A stretch of 64,000 nucleotides of DNA from Lutjanus erythropterus. Taxonomy: Eukaryota; Chordata; Actinopteri; Lutjaniformes; Lutjanidae. The notes under the pieces were generated by a model. The model was not told the origin of the DNA. It searched no databases and saw nothing but the letters and a program-made list of their open reading frames with translations. Shown here piece after piece: positions 45,005 through 57,740 of this stretch (the stretch's first letter is position 1; every line of letters begins with the position of its first letter). The position numbers were made by a program, and so were the translations under genes. The stretch spans positions 2,294,920 to 2,358,919 of the forward strand of contig CM034601.1 in NCBI GenBank assembly GCA_020091685.1, in the 5' to 3' direction.

Positions 45005-45244
45005 AAAGGGACAGTTCACCCAAAAATGAAAATTCTGCCATTATCTCCTCACCCTCATGCTGACTGAAGGTCAGGTTTAGTTTTTTAGTCCACAAGACAC
45101 TGCTGGATTCTGCAACACTGTTTTCCTGTGAAACCCCTGCAGGGTTTTTCAGACTAAAACCAACAAAATAAACCTGACCTTTAATTGGCATGAGGGTGAG
45201 TAGGTAATGATTGAATTTTCATTTTTGGGTGAACTATCCCTTTA
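45005..45244 (+). mobile_element. palindromic MITE-like element, copy 4 (most complete)
   Basis: About 240 bp with intact outer ends: aaagggacagttcacccaaa on the left, tttgggtgaactatcccttt on the right. The next 30 or so bases are mirrored too (caccctcatgctgactgaag / ggcatgagggtgag). A good reference copy for the family in this window. Confidence 0.85.
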
Positions 45245-45897
45245 ACACAAAATACAGTCAAATTAACCGTTTATCTACAAATTCTCAACTCTAAAAACCC
45301 TGTTCTTTACAAACATCTTCTTCTCACTCAATCTCCGATCCATCTGCAATAGATGCCTGCAATTTAAAGGAATAGTTGAACATTTTTTTTTTTTTTAGAA
45401 ACACATATTTGTTGAGTTACATTAAAAAAATAATACAATAAACTATGTAACAATGTAACAAAGTGCTTCACAAAAGAGAATAAGACAAACAGGATGATAG
45501 AAATGGAATAGAAATAGAAATAAAAGCTGAGGAGGGATGTTCAATTAATAATAAAAAAGGACACATATCAAATATTTTCAAAAGGTTTCACAAAAAAAGA
45601 AAGTGATTTAAAAGAAGATAAAGACTTGGTATGGTGAGCAGCGCCGCAACTGATTTACTTTCTTTTTCTTTCTTGTTTGTTTGTTTGTTTGTTTTTTGAG
45701 AATTTCTTCAGCGAACTTGAACAGGTTTTCTGTTGTTTCTGTTATTCTTACCATCATTTTGATGATTTCATTGTTTGTTTTCACTTGAAAGCGAATCCTC
45801 AGATTAATTCATTATAATGAGTTGTCAAAACTCACAATTTGTTTAGAAGTTCTAATAACTTAAAAATGCTGAGTGGCAGTAATGTTTATTTAATTCA

Positions 45898-46160
45898 TGT
45901 GGTGGAAAGAGTTCTCAAAATTTGTACTCAAGTACGAGTACTGTTTATTACAAGTAATCGATTACAAGTAAAAGTACTGGTATTACAAAAAATACAAAGT
46001 ATTCTTCCTTTCGTCAGGGTTCATTGGCCTGTTGAGACGTATTGGCAACAAAACTGCAAATGAAAGGTCTGAATAGATTCAAATTGTACTCAGTACTCAA
46101 TAATGATTTTAAAAGTAACTAAGTAGATTACATAGTGTAATGCATACTTCAGTATGAGTA
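45898..46160 (+). mobile_element. 'GTACTCAAGTAC' MITE-like element, short copy
   Basis: 'gtggtggaaagagttctcaa', 'tttgtactcaagtacgagta', 'aattgtactcagtactcaat'. Lacks the nested repeat present in the 37651 copy. Confidence 0.6.
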
Positions 46161-46194
46161 AAATTACTGAACATTAATTAATTGGTTTGTTCAA

Positions 46195-46560
46195 AATAAA
46201 ATATATCTATCTGTGTATCTATCTATTGTCAGAGTTTATTAATCAGTATTAATTACTTTCTTGATTAGTTGTTTGTCAGAAAATGGTGGAAAATGTCGAT
46301 CATTGTTTCCGAAAGTCCCAAATGACGTCCCAACTGTCCTGTTTTACTCACAACTCAAAGATATCCAGTTTATTTATTTATTTAATCGATTAATCATGGC
46401 AGCTCTAATGGAGAGAGTTCTGTTGTGAGGGGGACAAGCCTGGGAGTAATCAGCAGGGCTCAATCCATCTGATTAACAATTGATTAATGAAGAAAATAAT
46501 TGACAGATTAATCGATGATGAAAATAATTGTTAGCTGCAGCAAATCTATGAGCTGAAAGA
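46195..46560 (+). repeat. 'CGATTAATCG' dispersed repeat
   Basis: 'gattagttgtttgtcagaaa', 'aaatgtcgatcattgtttcc', 'ttaatcgattaatcatggca'. Family found at least six times in the window. Confidence 0.6.
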
Positions 46561-47385
46561 TGTTTATCGGATGTTAGATGTTGTCAAAATTAGAATTATA
46601 GCTGCTCTAAAAAACAGTCCATAAATACATTATTTAATTTTTAAAGAAAGATGCATTAGTTTCCCTAAAACAGCTGATCACTGTAGTTTTTAGCAAACAT
46701 GACATACGTGTCAGTAGGATGAATTCATTGTTGGTTCTGGTCTTTTCTTGGGATTTATTGACGATAATAAAACATATATAAATATAGAATATTCCCAGGA
46801 TTATTGTATTTAAAGATTACCCTCTGTTCATGTCCACCCTGCAGCCATGTTGAGAAAAAATAGTGCTTCATTTTCTCTGTCGTAGACTCATTTATCATTT
46901 ATCATACCTTGATACCAGTGACAATAACGTCCTTCAGAGCTGTCAAAAGGGAAATGTTTATCACGAGGAGAAATGTCACTTCAAGCCTCAACACGCTGTC
47001 TTGATCCTGTCCTCACCATCTGTTTAAACAGAGCATTAAAACTGCTTTGAGGATGAAATGTTGATTGTGAACCGCTCCCTTCGTACAGGCGTGACGACGC
47101 TCACAGCTCAGGAAACAGCTGTTGTGAAACGTCTTCTAAATAAATGCATCCTCGACCTGAATTAAATTTGTCAACAAAATCAGAGAAAAAATGAAGCAGC
47201 TCATTTCTTGTGTAATCTCTAATTTAGAGAAACGTTTTGGAGACGTTTAAGGCTTTTATGCTCATAACTGAACCAGATTCACAATAGTCTGGATTTAGTT
47301 TTTGTAATTTAGGTTATTTGATTATCTTTAGTTTAAGTCCAGTCAGTGAAGTTAGTGTTTTTTTTTTTATCTCATCTATGCTTTC
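46561..47385. other. no gene recognised
   Basis: AT-rich unique sequence without notable frames. Confidence 0.4.
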
Positions 47386-47470
47386 TTTCTCAGAATCAGA
47401 AATACTTTATTGATCCCTGCAGGGATACTGTTGACACTACAGGTGCTCCCGTTCAATTATAGAAAACATA

Positions 47471-48585
47471 CACTGCCTGTCCAAAAAAACAAGTCACCAC
47501 CTGAATTTAACTAATCAAACAGGTCAGATCCTTCCATTGGATAATTACTGCAGTGATTAATATGTTTCAGCTGGTAACAAGTTATTGAACTCTAACTGAT
47601 GCAGTGAGCAGCTTCTCATTTCTTAAACAAACATGTCAGAAGACAAATCCTGTGGTCGAGGAAAAGATGTTCCTCTGTTTCAGAAGAGTCAAATTACTGA
47701 CCTGCATCAAGCAAAGAAAACAACTAAGGAGACTGATGAAACTACTAAAACTGTGTTAAGAACTGTCCAACACATTATTAAAACCTGGAAGGAGAGTGAT
47801 GAACCATCATCTTCAAGGAAGAAATGTGGTCAGAAAAAAATCTTGAATGATGGTGATCAGAGATCACTTAAATGTTTGGTGAAAATAAATCATAAAAACA
47901 ATCAACAGTAGAACTCACTGCTGTGTTTAATAATGAAAGTAAGAACATTTCCAGACACAATGTGAAGAGAACTGAAGGGATCAGGACTAAACAGCTGTGA
48001 AGCTTTAAGAAAACCACTTATCAGTGAGACTGATCAGAAAAAAAGGCTTCAGTTTGCTATGAGAGCATAAAGATTGGACTGTGGATCAATGGTACCTACA
48101 GTACAAGGGGGCAGTGTTATGATCTGGGGTTGCTTCAGTTGCTCAGATCGAGGTTCAGCAACATGAGTTCAGTTCACTACCTGAATAAACTGAATAAACA
48201 GGTTTTTACATCAGTGGATTTTTTTTTTTCCCTGATGACACGGACATATTCCAAGATGACAGTGTCAGGATTCATTGGGCTCAAATAGTGAAAGAGGTTC
48301 AGGAAGCGTGAGACATTTTCACACATGGATCGTCCACCACAGAGTCCAGACCTGAACCCCACTGAGAATCTTTGGGATGAGCTGCAGAAGACTTTACGCA
48401 GCAGTCCGACTCTCCCATCATCAATACAAGATCTTGGTGGAAAATTAATACGACTCTGGATATAAATGTCATGACGTTGCATAACCTTATCGACATGATT
48501 CCACAGAGAATGTGTGCTGTAATCAAAGCTTAAGGCGGTCCAATGAAATATTAGAGTGTGTGACTGTTTTTTTGGCCAGGCAGTG
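47471..48585 (+). mobile_element. Tc1-like DNA transposon, inactive
   Basis: Inverted ends 'cactgcctgtccaaaaaaac' and 'tttttttggccaggcagtg' are inverse complements (one mismatch in the first 20) and are flanked by TA on both sides, the Tc1/mariner target duplication. 1115 bp, shorter than a full element. Encloses a broken transposase. The termini resemble the zebrafish Tzf/Tdr2 type, from memory. Confidence 0.9.
47633..48534 (+). pseudogene. broken Tc1-like transposase
   Basis: 47633-47911 encodes the N-terminal helix-turn-helix part (92 residues, with QITDLHQAKK, VQHIIKTWKES and a basic stretch), which in Tc1 transposases binds the inverted ends. Stops and frame changes follow. Later pieces are still readable: IWGCFS near 48122, a FQDDSV...HW piece near 48255 at the second catalytic Asp region, and a PDLNPTENLWDEL-like piece near 48345 carrying the catalytic Glu, with the frame shifting between them. 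Total span is shorter than the usual coding length of about 1020 nt, so deletions have occurred. Not functional. Confidence 0.85.
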
Positions 48586-49009
48586 TATATAAGCATAAAG
48601 GATTAGAACAGAAAACAAGTCAGTAAAAATATCTACGTTCTGCTACAATATATAAAAGAGATAACATGACAAATATCTACGATAAGAAGTGTGTAAAGGT
48701 GCATGTGCCTTATCTACAACAGTAACAGCAATATAAAGATATGAAACTGCAATATGTAGCAAATATAAGATGAACAGAAATATAATAATGGATGTAAAAA
48801 CTAGGTACAAAAATGTGCATCAAGCCAACAGTTTTGTATATATTGAACGGTGAGTTATTGCAGAAGTTATTGTAGATTCAAGTCAGTGTTGAACACCATA
48901 TTCCATAAAATTAGCTGTAGTTGTTCTCAGTCCTCATGTATTTGGTGATATGTTCATTAGCTGTATTCTAATGCTTGTAATGGAATTTTAATGTCACATT
49001 CATATCACA

Positions 49010-49200
49010 AGTGATGCTGAAACAATTTATCAGCTAGTCGACAGATTTTTGAAAATCATTTAAGTAATTTATTAGGCCATCTTCTAATTTTTTTAATAAT
49101 CTAAAATGTCAATATTTACAGTTTTACAGTTTCATATGATTATACATTGAACATCTTTTTGTTTGAACTGACAAAAGAAGCAAATTTGGCTTTAAGGACT
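49010..49200 (+). repeat. 'CGATTAATCG' repeat, degraded copy
   Basis: 'aaacaatttatcagctagtc', 'taaaatgtcaatatttacag', 'gtttgaactgacaaaagaag'. A further fragment is at 49545-49610. Confidence 0.4.
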
Positions 49201-49267
49201 TGTGATGGGCCTTTTAAATACCCTATTCTGATTGGTCATTTACAGCATTTGAAAGTCTTATTTCTGT

Positions 49268-49346
49268 ATAGCAGACCGTTGCTATGATGAACAGACTGTT
49301 GCTATGATGAACAGACCATTGCTATGAAGAACAGACCGTTGCTATT
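49268..49346 (+). repeat. short tandem repeat, about 23 bp x 3.5
   Basis: Units 'cagaccgttgctatgatgaa' with small changes (accgtt, actgtt, accatt; gatgaa, gaagaa). Confidence 0.9.
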
Positions 49347-49610
49347 GACGCAGCTCTGGTCACAGACTCTGAAGAAGCAATGCAATCATTTCAAAATGAA
49401 TATTTTGCATTAAATTATTGATTTCTTTTGTTAAATAACCGTGCAGAAACGGGGATAATGTACAGTGAGCGGGACATTATTGCAAAATAAACCCTGACAG
49501 GGTGATGCAGGACCACGATTGTGACATTTTATCAGATTAAATGATCACTAAAAGATTAATCACAAACATTTTTGCCAGGTTAATCAATAATAATGTTTTG
49601 TCGCAGCTTT

Positions 49611-50640
49611 CATGGTGTCGATTTGTTACCTAAAATGCTTATAAAATAAAAAAACGCGATGTTGGTATTTGCATAACTCACTCTAAAAGGTGCACAGCCA
49701 TTATTTTGATAAAGTGGTGGGCTGACATGATGATTCAGAGACATTTATGACATTTACATTAATATACAGTAAAGCTTAATTCCGGTTAGATAATCACAAA
49801 GACTTAACCGTGATGAAATCCCACAGTAATCGCTCTTTTTGACCTTGGTGTGTTGTCCTTTTCTCCAGGTGCTCATTTAGATTCAGATAAATTAATTATT
49901 CTGTGTGCAGCTGCTTTAGGGGGTCATGCGACCCACATGCTCAACTTGCCCCTCTCTCCCCCGCTCAGCAGCTTTCAGATACATTTTTCAAGGTCAGACA
50001 GGTGGGGTAGGATTGTGGACTATAATGTGAGCTGAACTGCTTTGCATTCAGTTCATCTGCCACAAACATATGACTCATCATTTGAATTATGGGCACCCTG
50101 AGTGAAAAACGAAGCCCCGGCACTTTAGAGCAGCAGCAGCAGGCAGGAAAAGCTTCAGCTAAAGTGTCTATCTGTAATGCCGTAGGAGGGAAAGGAGGAC
50201 ACTGCACACTTTTGAAGGTCATTGCACTTCCAAAAATGGGGCCTCTCCAGAGCTGACATTAATTAAGGCGCCTGTTTTAGAGACATCACTGTGAGCTACT
50301 GCTGGAAAGACTGGTGATTCTCCATTCTGTACGGTCAGGTGTCACAGCTGCAAACCGTGAACCAACAACACGCTCGACACGCTGAAAACTACAGAGAGAA
50401 AACCCGCTTGATTTTTTTTTTTTAAAAGAAAGACTGAGACTGCGCTACAGAAGCCAGCAGAACAGGGACGCAGATTTTCTGTTAAAAATCTCCAGGCTTG
50501 AAGCCTGAGCTGAGACAACCCTGATGACATTTGTTCTCTCAGACTCGACAGAGCTTATTCAGAGCCACAGAACACATTATACAAATGTTTCAACAGCCAG
50601 CACTTGATGTAAAATCCTTTCAGGCAATAAGATTTGTGAG
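49611..50640. other. no gene recognised
   Basis: Short frames only. A polypyrimidine-AG precedes 49869, but no convincing exon follows. Confidence 0.4.
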
Positions 50641-50890
50641 ATGAAACTTCGAAGCAGGAGAATAAGAGCGCTCCGGCTGTAGGTCCTGGTCGTGTCTGTC
50701 CTGTGAGGGAGTTTGCATGTTCTCTTCATATTTGCATGGTTTGCTTCTGGGTGCTCTGCCTTCCTCCCACAGCTGTGGTGAACAGGAGACTCTAAATAAA
50801 ATGTTCATGACTGGGAAGAGTGTCTCTCAACCCTGTGATGGACTGATGGAGTGTTTCCCTGCACTCTCCCCAGTGCATGCTGGGAAAGCA
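50641..50890 (+). repeat. widespread teleost repeat ('GTTTGCATGTTCTC' type), diverged
   Basis: 'gagggagtttgcatgttctc', 'gcatggtttgcttctgggtg', 'cttcctcccacagctgtggt', 'aaccctgtgatggactga'. The same repeat's 3' part closes the window at 63918-64000. Confidence 0.6.
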
Positions 50891-51289
50891 TTAACTCTCC
50901 ATTTAAAGGAGGGTATGACTACACCTTACTTTACATCCATACAGTACAACTCTGCAATTCTTTTAGAGCTACATGACTAATATTAAAGTGGTGTGAGCAA
51001 CCTTATTAACTCTTATATTAGTATGTTAATTAACAATAGTAAGAGTCTAGTAAGAAATGGAAGATGAATGGATTAACTGTGTCTGTCATACTAGCTGCTA
51101 GTTGCCATAACTTCTGGGAAAACTTGGTAAACAACGGATACGTCAGAGAGTGAGGAAAAAAGTTGCCCAACGTGAAAACTGTAAACCTCATCTGTGAACA
51201 CAGTTTCTGTCTGAGGCAGGTCAGATGTTGTTTAATAATGGAGACAACAACTCCCATGATCCCACGCTGCCTTACAACTACTGCTGATT

Positions 51290-51898
51290 GTTTTCATAGT
51301 CGATTAATCAGACAAGTAGTTTCTTGATTAATCAATTAATAGTTGTTTTAAAATGTCAAAAAAGGTGAAAAATATCTAAGATTATGTCCTCAAACGTCTT
51401 GTTTTATCCACACCCTAAAGATATTGAGTTTACTGTCATAGAGGAGTAACGAAACCAAAATATTCACGTTTAAGAGGCTGAAATTGGACTCTTTTTCGTT
51501 CTGGTCCCCCTTGTGTGTCTTATCTTTACTTCCTGTCTTTGTCCTTTTCCATTAGCATTTGTCTCTCCTGTGTCTGATTAGTTCCTCACCTGTTTAGTTC
51601 CTGTGCTTCTCTGTTTCTTTGTCAGTTCGTCGTTGCTCTTTTGCGTCAATCCCCTGCGTTTTGTAATTTATGCTTCATTGTGGACTTAGAATTTGTTTTA
51701 TGGATTTTTGTGTTCCACATTCATCTTCTTTGGATTTATTTTGTTTATAAAATATCCTTTGTTATTAAAATACATTTGAACACTTAGGTCCACCTTCCTT
51801 TTTAATTCGACACACCGTGACAGAATTATTCAAACCAGTTAATGGATTGTCAAAATAGTTGGTGATTAATTTAATAATCGATTAATTGTTGCAGCTCT
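51290..51898 (+). repeat. 'CGATTAATCG' repeat split by an insertion
   Basis: The left part (51290-51490) has 'agtcgattaatcagacaagt', 'ggtgaaaaatatctaagatt' and 'aaaatattcacgtttaagag'. The right part (51836-51898) has 'caaaatagttggtgattaat' and 'ataatcgattaattgttgca'. Together they give the usual order of the family, interrupted by 51491-51835. Confidence 0.6.
51491..51835 (+). mobile_element. LTR-like or SINE-like insertion
   Basis: T/C-rich sequence with 'gtctgattagttcctcacct', 'gtcagttcgtcgttgctc', a poly(A)-signal-like 'gttattaaaatac' and the end 'acaccgtgacag'. Resembles 18620-19017 in layout. Its position within the split repeat shows that it is the younger element. Confidence 0.45.
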
Positions 51899-53007
51899 AC
51901 TCACATCTTCAAGAGACCTCTAGTGGTAGAACTTACATGTTGTGTCTTTAATGAATAAAATCAACACAATCTTCACATTAAGAAGCATTTTTTATAAATA
52001 AAAGCTAGTTTTCTGACGGCTTCATGGCAGTAAACAATGCCTTCATCGCAGCAGACATGGTCACATCAGTACATTTTGTTGTTTACCACGGTTGTTCTGG
52101 CTGCAGGATGCCGTGTAGATCAAATACTGCAGGCTCAACAATTGCCAGTGGTGGTGGAGGGCAGTAACTGAGGCTGCCCTCTGTGGTAATCCCAGCGAGA
52201 CGCTCTGATTAAGGGATTACTGCTGCAACTAATTTCAAAGGCTGGGATAGCCCAGACCAGAGCCAGGAGGCAAAAGAGGGGAGGAAGTTGACTGCACTGA
52301 GGGAAAAAAAAGGACTGCCACAACCAGACAGATGGAGGACGGATGAAGTTAAAGCACCCAAAACATGTTGAATATGAGCGCTGGTCACTCTCACAACACT
52401 TCAAACACTTATTTTGTTTAATATGCATGATGAGGCTGATGTTTTTCTAAGACAGGATGCCTCAAAGTCACAGAAAAACCCCTTTAATGGAGAAACGGAG
52501 GCCTCAATTTTCAGAGGTGCTCTAGAAAGCTGTACAGTCACTTCCCAGAAGCCTAAGAGGATGGACATCTCCAGGGAGACCAAATCTCCTGGCTTCATAT
52601 TGCTCTGATTAAACAGTGAAAAGCCAGTGGACAGACAGATGGTAGCGTGAAAAAGTAGGACTTTCAAAAATTCCATGCAAACACGCTTTCTGTGCCGCGG
52701 CGTATGTTGACTTCCATTTAAATCTCACAGTAAGACTTTTTCACGAGGAGAGGCGGCTACCGCAAGAGTGGCGGACGTGTCTGATGTTGTTTTATACACG
52801 CTGAATGTGACGAGAACCGTATCCATTGTCTCTGAAACTAGTTCAGCTCAAAAAGGAGGTCACTTCATTCTGAGACAGGACATGTGGGACTTCAGTCGAT
52901 GGTCTGATTCGTCTGCTGTGAAGTGACAAAAATCGTCCAGCGTTGGCTCGGTGCAGATAAAATCCATCCTGAGCTCAGGACTGCTCACTGCTGTCGTTCA
53001 CTCTGAG

Positions 53008-53900
53008 ACACAAGGGTTCTTCCTGAAGGGCTGAGGTTCTATCCAGAACCCTTTTTGATAAAAGGGTTTGTCAAAGGTTCTTTGTTCCATTAAGAACCAT
53101 TTTCATTCAGAGAACCCTTGAAGAGTTCAAGGATTCTTGCAATCCTTGAAGAACTCTTTTGTCAACGGTTCTTTGTACAATAAAAAGGTAGGTCTTGGTA
53201 GAACCCCCCTGAGTGTGTTCCAGATAAAACTCTTGGAATCTAAAAAGGTTCCCATTAGATCCCCCTGGTGGGTTCTAGAGAAAACACTTGGAATATAAAA
53301 AGGGTTCTTGGTATATAAAACCCTCTTGGTGGGTTCTAGAGAAGATGCTTGGAATATAAAAACAGTACCTGGTAGAACCCTCTCACCATGTTCAACATAA
53401 AACCCTTGGACTCTAAAAAATGTTCTTGGTAGAACCATCTTGGGGTGGGTTCTAGATAAAACACTTGGAACATAAAAAGCTCCAAGTAGAACCCCCTCAG
53501 TGGTTTCAAGGAATAAACAGGTCTCTGGTAAAAAAAAAAAAAACCCTCAGTGTGATAAAAACAAAAACACTGTAATACAATAGGGTTCTTGGTAGAACCC
53601 TCTACATGGGTTCTAGCTAATGAATGGAAAAAGGTGTCCAGTAGAATGTCTTGAGTGTGTTCAAGATAAAACCCTTGATACCCCCCAAAAAAAAGATTCT
53701 TGGTAGGACCTCCTGGGTGGTTCCTTCTTGCCCTTCGAAGGTGGAACAGTTCTGGATGGAACCCTCAGGGAGGGTTCTGGATGAAGCCATAACACCATGG
53801 AAGGGTTCTTTGTAGAACCTCTCATAGGAGGTTCTGAGTGAAACCTTCCACAGATATGACTGGGTATAACCCTTTATGTTGTGTTCTACCAGGAACTAAA
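53008..53900 (+). repeat. AGAACC/GGTTCT-rich array, copy 2
   Basis: Same opening ('caagggttcttcctgaaggg') and closing ('cttgttggctcttttatttc') as the array at 43565, in the same orientation, with more internal units (about 12-14). Encodes a 103-residue minus-strand frame that is purely repeat-derived. Confidence 0.8.
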
Positions 53901-54479
53901 AATGAAACAAGCTGAGGAACACTTAATGGTTCTTGTTGGCTCTTTTATTTCTCAAAGTGTAGCAGACACATTACATTCTTCTGGTGCTGCAGGACTTGAT
54001 GCCATTGAAGCATCTGTTGGGTCTAGTCTAGTCGTGACCTTTGATGTTCTAATTAAAGCAGAGAGGAGAACATATTGTCAGATATGCTCCAGAGTCTGTT
54101 CCATGAATACAGCTTCACTCTGCTGCTTGAAGGCTAATAGACCTCGTTTAATAAATGAAAAGCTCAGGGCGACCTGCGATTAACCACAAGAACTCATTCA
54201 TGCACTTCGTTCTCTCCTCGTTCTGTCCTGTTCCTGCTGTCGACTCTCCTGTAAAAAAAGGCAAAAAAGTCCCGAAAACAAAAAAACTTTCACACCTTAA
54301 ATACTTTAACTTTCACACCATCCCTCCCTCAGATTCCCACCCCTCTCTGTGCAGAAGAAAAAGAAGAGATCGCCAATTGTTGACATTTTTCATTTGAGTA
54401 AGAATGGTTATATAAAGCTCAACAAGATCAACTATCATCCATGCACAATCTAATCTGCAGTTTTTTAATCCTTACAGCA
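53901..54479. other. no gene recognised
   Basis: A 100-residue plus-strand frame (53881-54183) starts in the array and has no recognisable domain. Confidence 0.4.
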
Positions 54480-54795
54480 TAACTGCATCCTCAAATTCTG
54501 CTGATTGGCCCTCACAGACTGTTGGGGACGTGGTCCAAGCCATAAGTAGCCGTGCAGAGCTGCTATCAGACTCACCGAGTCTCCACCGGACAGACAGGCA
54601 GCCTGGTCGAGCTTTGACGGTCACATTTGAGAAATTCGCTGTGTTGGTACCTGTGCCGTCGCTGAGTTCAATGAGCGAGCCGCGCGCGCAGTTTGGCAGT
54701 GGAAGCATTGCGAACCACAACAGCTTGTCAATGGGCGCTGCAAACACGAGCTGTTTTGATTGTGTCCTCCGCTGCTACAGAGGCTGACAAACGCG
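54480..54795. other. local GC-rich block of unknown nature
   Basis: Open on both strands (85 residues plus, 91 minus), with a CpG-dense core 'gagcgagccgcgcgcgcagt'. It stands out against AT-rich flanks. No domain recognised. May be a fragment of a mobile repeat. Confidence 0.3.
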
Positions 54796-57044
54796 AGTAA
54801 AAATAAATTTGCTTTTTAATCCCAAAAGTTTAAAAAAACAACTGACCTCACGTCTGGTTGGTCTGCAGGTCTGCGATTTCTTTGTGGTTCACTGCTGCAG
54901 AGGAAAACCCAACATTTCCTGATTTTGCTGCTTGCTTGCTTTTAGATAATAAAATAACAGGGGACTTCATTTGACCCAGGAGCAAATTGTAGTTGTTCCC
55001 TTTCCCTCTGCAGACAAAAGCCAGATGCTAGTGCATGTTCATATTTCTTTTTTTTTGTAAAAAATGGTTGTTTAGGCAGCCAGGATCCCACAGTTTTCCT
55101 GTTCTTCCTGCTGATGCATCTGGCCTGCGTCGACCTTTGTCTTCTTGAAGGCTCAGTTTTTTTGATTCGACTGCTTTTAAAAACTTAGTTCTGGGTTCTT
55201 CGCCCTTTCACACAGCCACTGTCACGCATTTATATGTTGTTTGCTAGCAGACTGATATGACAGGGAGGCACCTTCACACAATATAGTTACAATGGAGAGC
55301 AATAAATTGTTTTCCCCTGTAGTGCACTTTTCATTTCGTGTATTCAGAGCAAGCCTCTCTTTCTTAAAAATGTATTTATACACTTGGGGTACAGGTAGGT
55401 TTTCCACAGATAGAATTTATGTCACATTTACCCTTGGAGAACCTCACAGCTATGGCTGCAAAAAGTGCAATTTAGCATTTATTCAGAATTTGATTAAATT
55501 TTCTTCAATGCAGCCATTTTCTCTGTCTAAAAGTCACCTACCTCCCACTCTGAGCAGTCTTCCTTTTCAAAACTGCCGTGAGGGACAAGATGATTTGTGA
55601 ATAACTTTACATCAGCGTTCTCCCACATACAGGCCCATTTGTCGACTCACAACAGAATCATAAATAATGACAAACTGGTGCACAAGAGAGACATCTGACA
55701 GGATTAATAATCCGGAGGGGAAGTGAGTGATGAAACATGTTCCTCTGTAACTAAAGCACGTTAGCCAGCTCCAAATGACAAGAGATGGTTCATAAGAGAC
55801 AGCGCAGTCCCCAGCCTGCTACTCGTGAAACCAAATGTAGGCCTGTATGTGTATTCTTTCATTACACAAGCTGCCTGTCTAGACGTAACCTTAATTATTG
55901 CAAACAACTACAACAAACATGCTAAAAAAAACAGCAAGTATTTGGGGCAGAAGGACAAGTGGAGGATTAAAATCACTAGATAGCAAACATAATATTAAAA
56001 CCACCATATCTTCCATAGGGAAAAAAAATCTCTTATCCCTATTTTATTCATTTACAGTCATTATTATGTGTTTCATCATTAATCAGTATCAGCCTTGTGC
56101 AGAATGTTTTTGTTTGTCACCAGATTTAATGCTATTTTAGTGCTCCAAATGTATTTATCACTCATTAATTAAACGCTCTTTATTCTGTGCAGATTACTCT
56201 GTGGTACTACAGATGAAATGGTCACTAATTTTTAAAAGCACCAGCTCCGTGTGAATACAGCCTCTGGAGTGTAGGAGTGATAAGAGTGTGTGGGCAGGTG
56301 GACATTAGCGCTGCTACACGCTCCTGCATTGGCAGTATTTCCTCTCTCCTGTGCAGCATCCTACTTCTGCTGGATGGCCTGAGGGAAGTCCTCATTAATA
56401 AAGCCCTTGAGGGGTTTGCTTGTTCCAAACAAAAGCGAGCTCGACCTTGAACTAGAGGACATGACTAATAATGGTTCACTGAACGTTCATGTGGTCGAAC
56501 GTCTTAATAAAATACAGTGCAACTGACCAGCTATACGGCCATACTGGTGCTTAAAGTCCAACTAGAAATCACATGATCTTTTTTTTTTTTTTAGCAGTCA
56601 AACATCTGTGTCAAGTTGTTGCTGCAAAGCTACACTTCACACCTGGGCTCCACCTGTATACAGTAATGTAGTGACAGTAGAATGAGTGGACCTGCTGTTT
56701 CCAACCAGTGCAGCACAACAGACTCATTTTTTACCACTTAACACCTCCGAGAACCTCGAATTCTGCATGCAGGAAGTGTGGAAACAGGCTCACCAGTTTG
56801 TCTCTCAATGCAAATGGTGCAAAAGCACAAAATGCAGGATGCAAAGAAGTTCTATAGCAATCCATTAAAAACACAACACCAAACTCCCTCTCAAAACTCA
56901 ATACAGCAACCTTTACTTTCAAAAGAGACATTTTAGACCAAAAAACTACTTCTCGTCTGCTGTAATCCAACTCTCCTACAGCCTCGACATGCCGTTTGTA
57001 CACCGTCACACAACACACACCCAGTTCAGACAGTGTGCACGTGA
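54796..57044. other. no gene recognised
   Basis: Unique AT-rich sequence with a few short open frames (up to about 100 residues), none with identifiable motifs. Confidence 0.4.
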
Positions 57045-57311
57045 ACGTGGTTCCAAGCTAAAGATCTACAGTGAAGATTCAGGATAAAAACATATTTTAG
57101 TCAGCTTGGCATGCTGGGACTTTAGGAGACTTGGATTACACCAAACAAGCAGTATGGAGGCATTTTATGGTTTTATTCTGTTGTGTTTTTGTGTTTGAAA
57201 ACCATTCACTTCCATTGTTTGGGAGATAACAAAATAAACCAGACCCTCAATCGGCATGAGGGTGAGTAGATAATGACTACATTTAAATTTTTGGGTGAAC
57301 TATCCCTTTAA
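57045..57311 (+). mobile_element. palindromic MITE-like element, right half (copy 5)
   Basis: Starts 'ggttccaagctaaagatcta' and 'gtgaagattcaggataaaa', the inverse complement of a part of the 32.1 kb copy. It ends with 'catgagggtgagtagataat' and 'tttgggtgaactatcccttt'. The left terminus is missing. Confidence 0.7.
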
Positions 57312-57687
57312 GAACGCTGTGAGGGTTTTTCATCAAATTTGGCACAAACGACCACTTGGACTCGAGGATGTATTGATTATTTCTGGCCATGACTCAAGAA
57401 TTTCTACACTAATTATGACAAAATTACCCACAAATATTTAATAGGATAAAATAATGAGGTGACATTTTATATCCAAAAGGTCAAAGGTCATCTTCACACA
57501 CAGACTCACTATCAGTCCTCTGTCCTCCTCGGTAAGAATAATTTAGTCTCTGAGGCCCGATCCCATTCAACCCCTACACCCTCCCCCTACCACTGTGAAT
57601 ATGTTAATATTGACGATGGGCTGAGTCCATCGCCGGTTCTGATAATTAATTGCTTATCAAAATAGTCACAGATTAAAGGAGAACTTT

Positions 57688-57690
<3 letters not shown>

Positions 57691-57740
<50 letters not shown>
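57691..57740 (+). repeat. (GT)n microsatellite
   Basis: About 24 GT units. The source of the Thr-His frames on the minus strand. Confidence 0.97.

Larger units (their letters stand above)
47386..48850 (+). mobile_element. older LINE-like repeat interrupted by a Tc1-like insertion
   Basis: 'cagaatcagaaatactttat' and 'tgatccctgcagggatac' at 47393-47430 is a common teleost retroelement phrase. The A-rich 'gaacagaaaacaagtcag' and 'aatatagcaaa'-type words after 48586 look like its continuation. The Tc1-like element lies between them. Host identity is inferred. Confidence 0.35.

Noticed and set aside
49268-49346. Regular spaced repeats considered as a CRISPR-like array
   Set aside because: Units are contiguous with no unique spacers, in a vertebrate genome. 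It is a simple tandem repeat.
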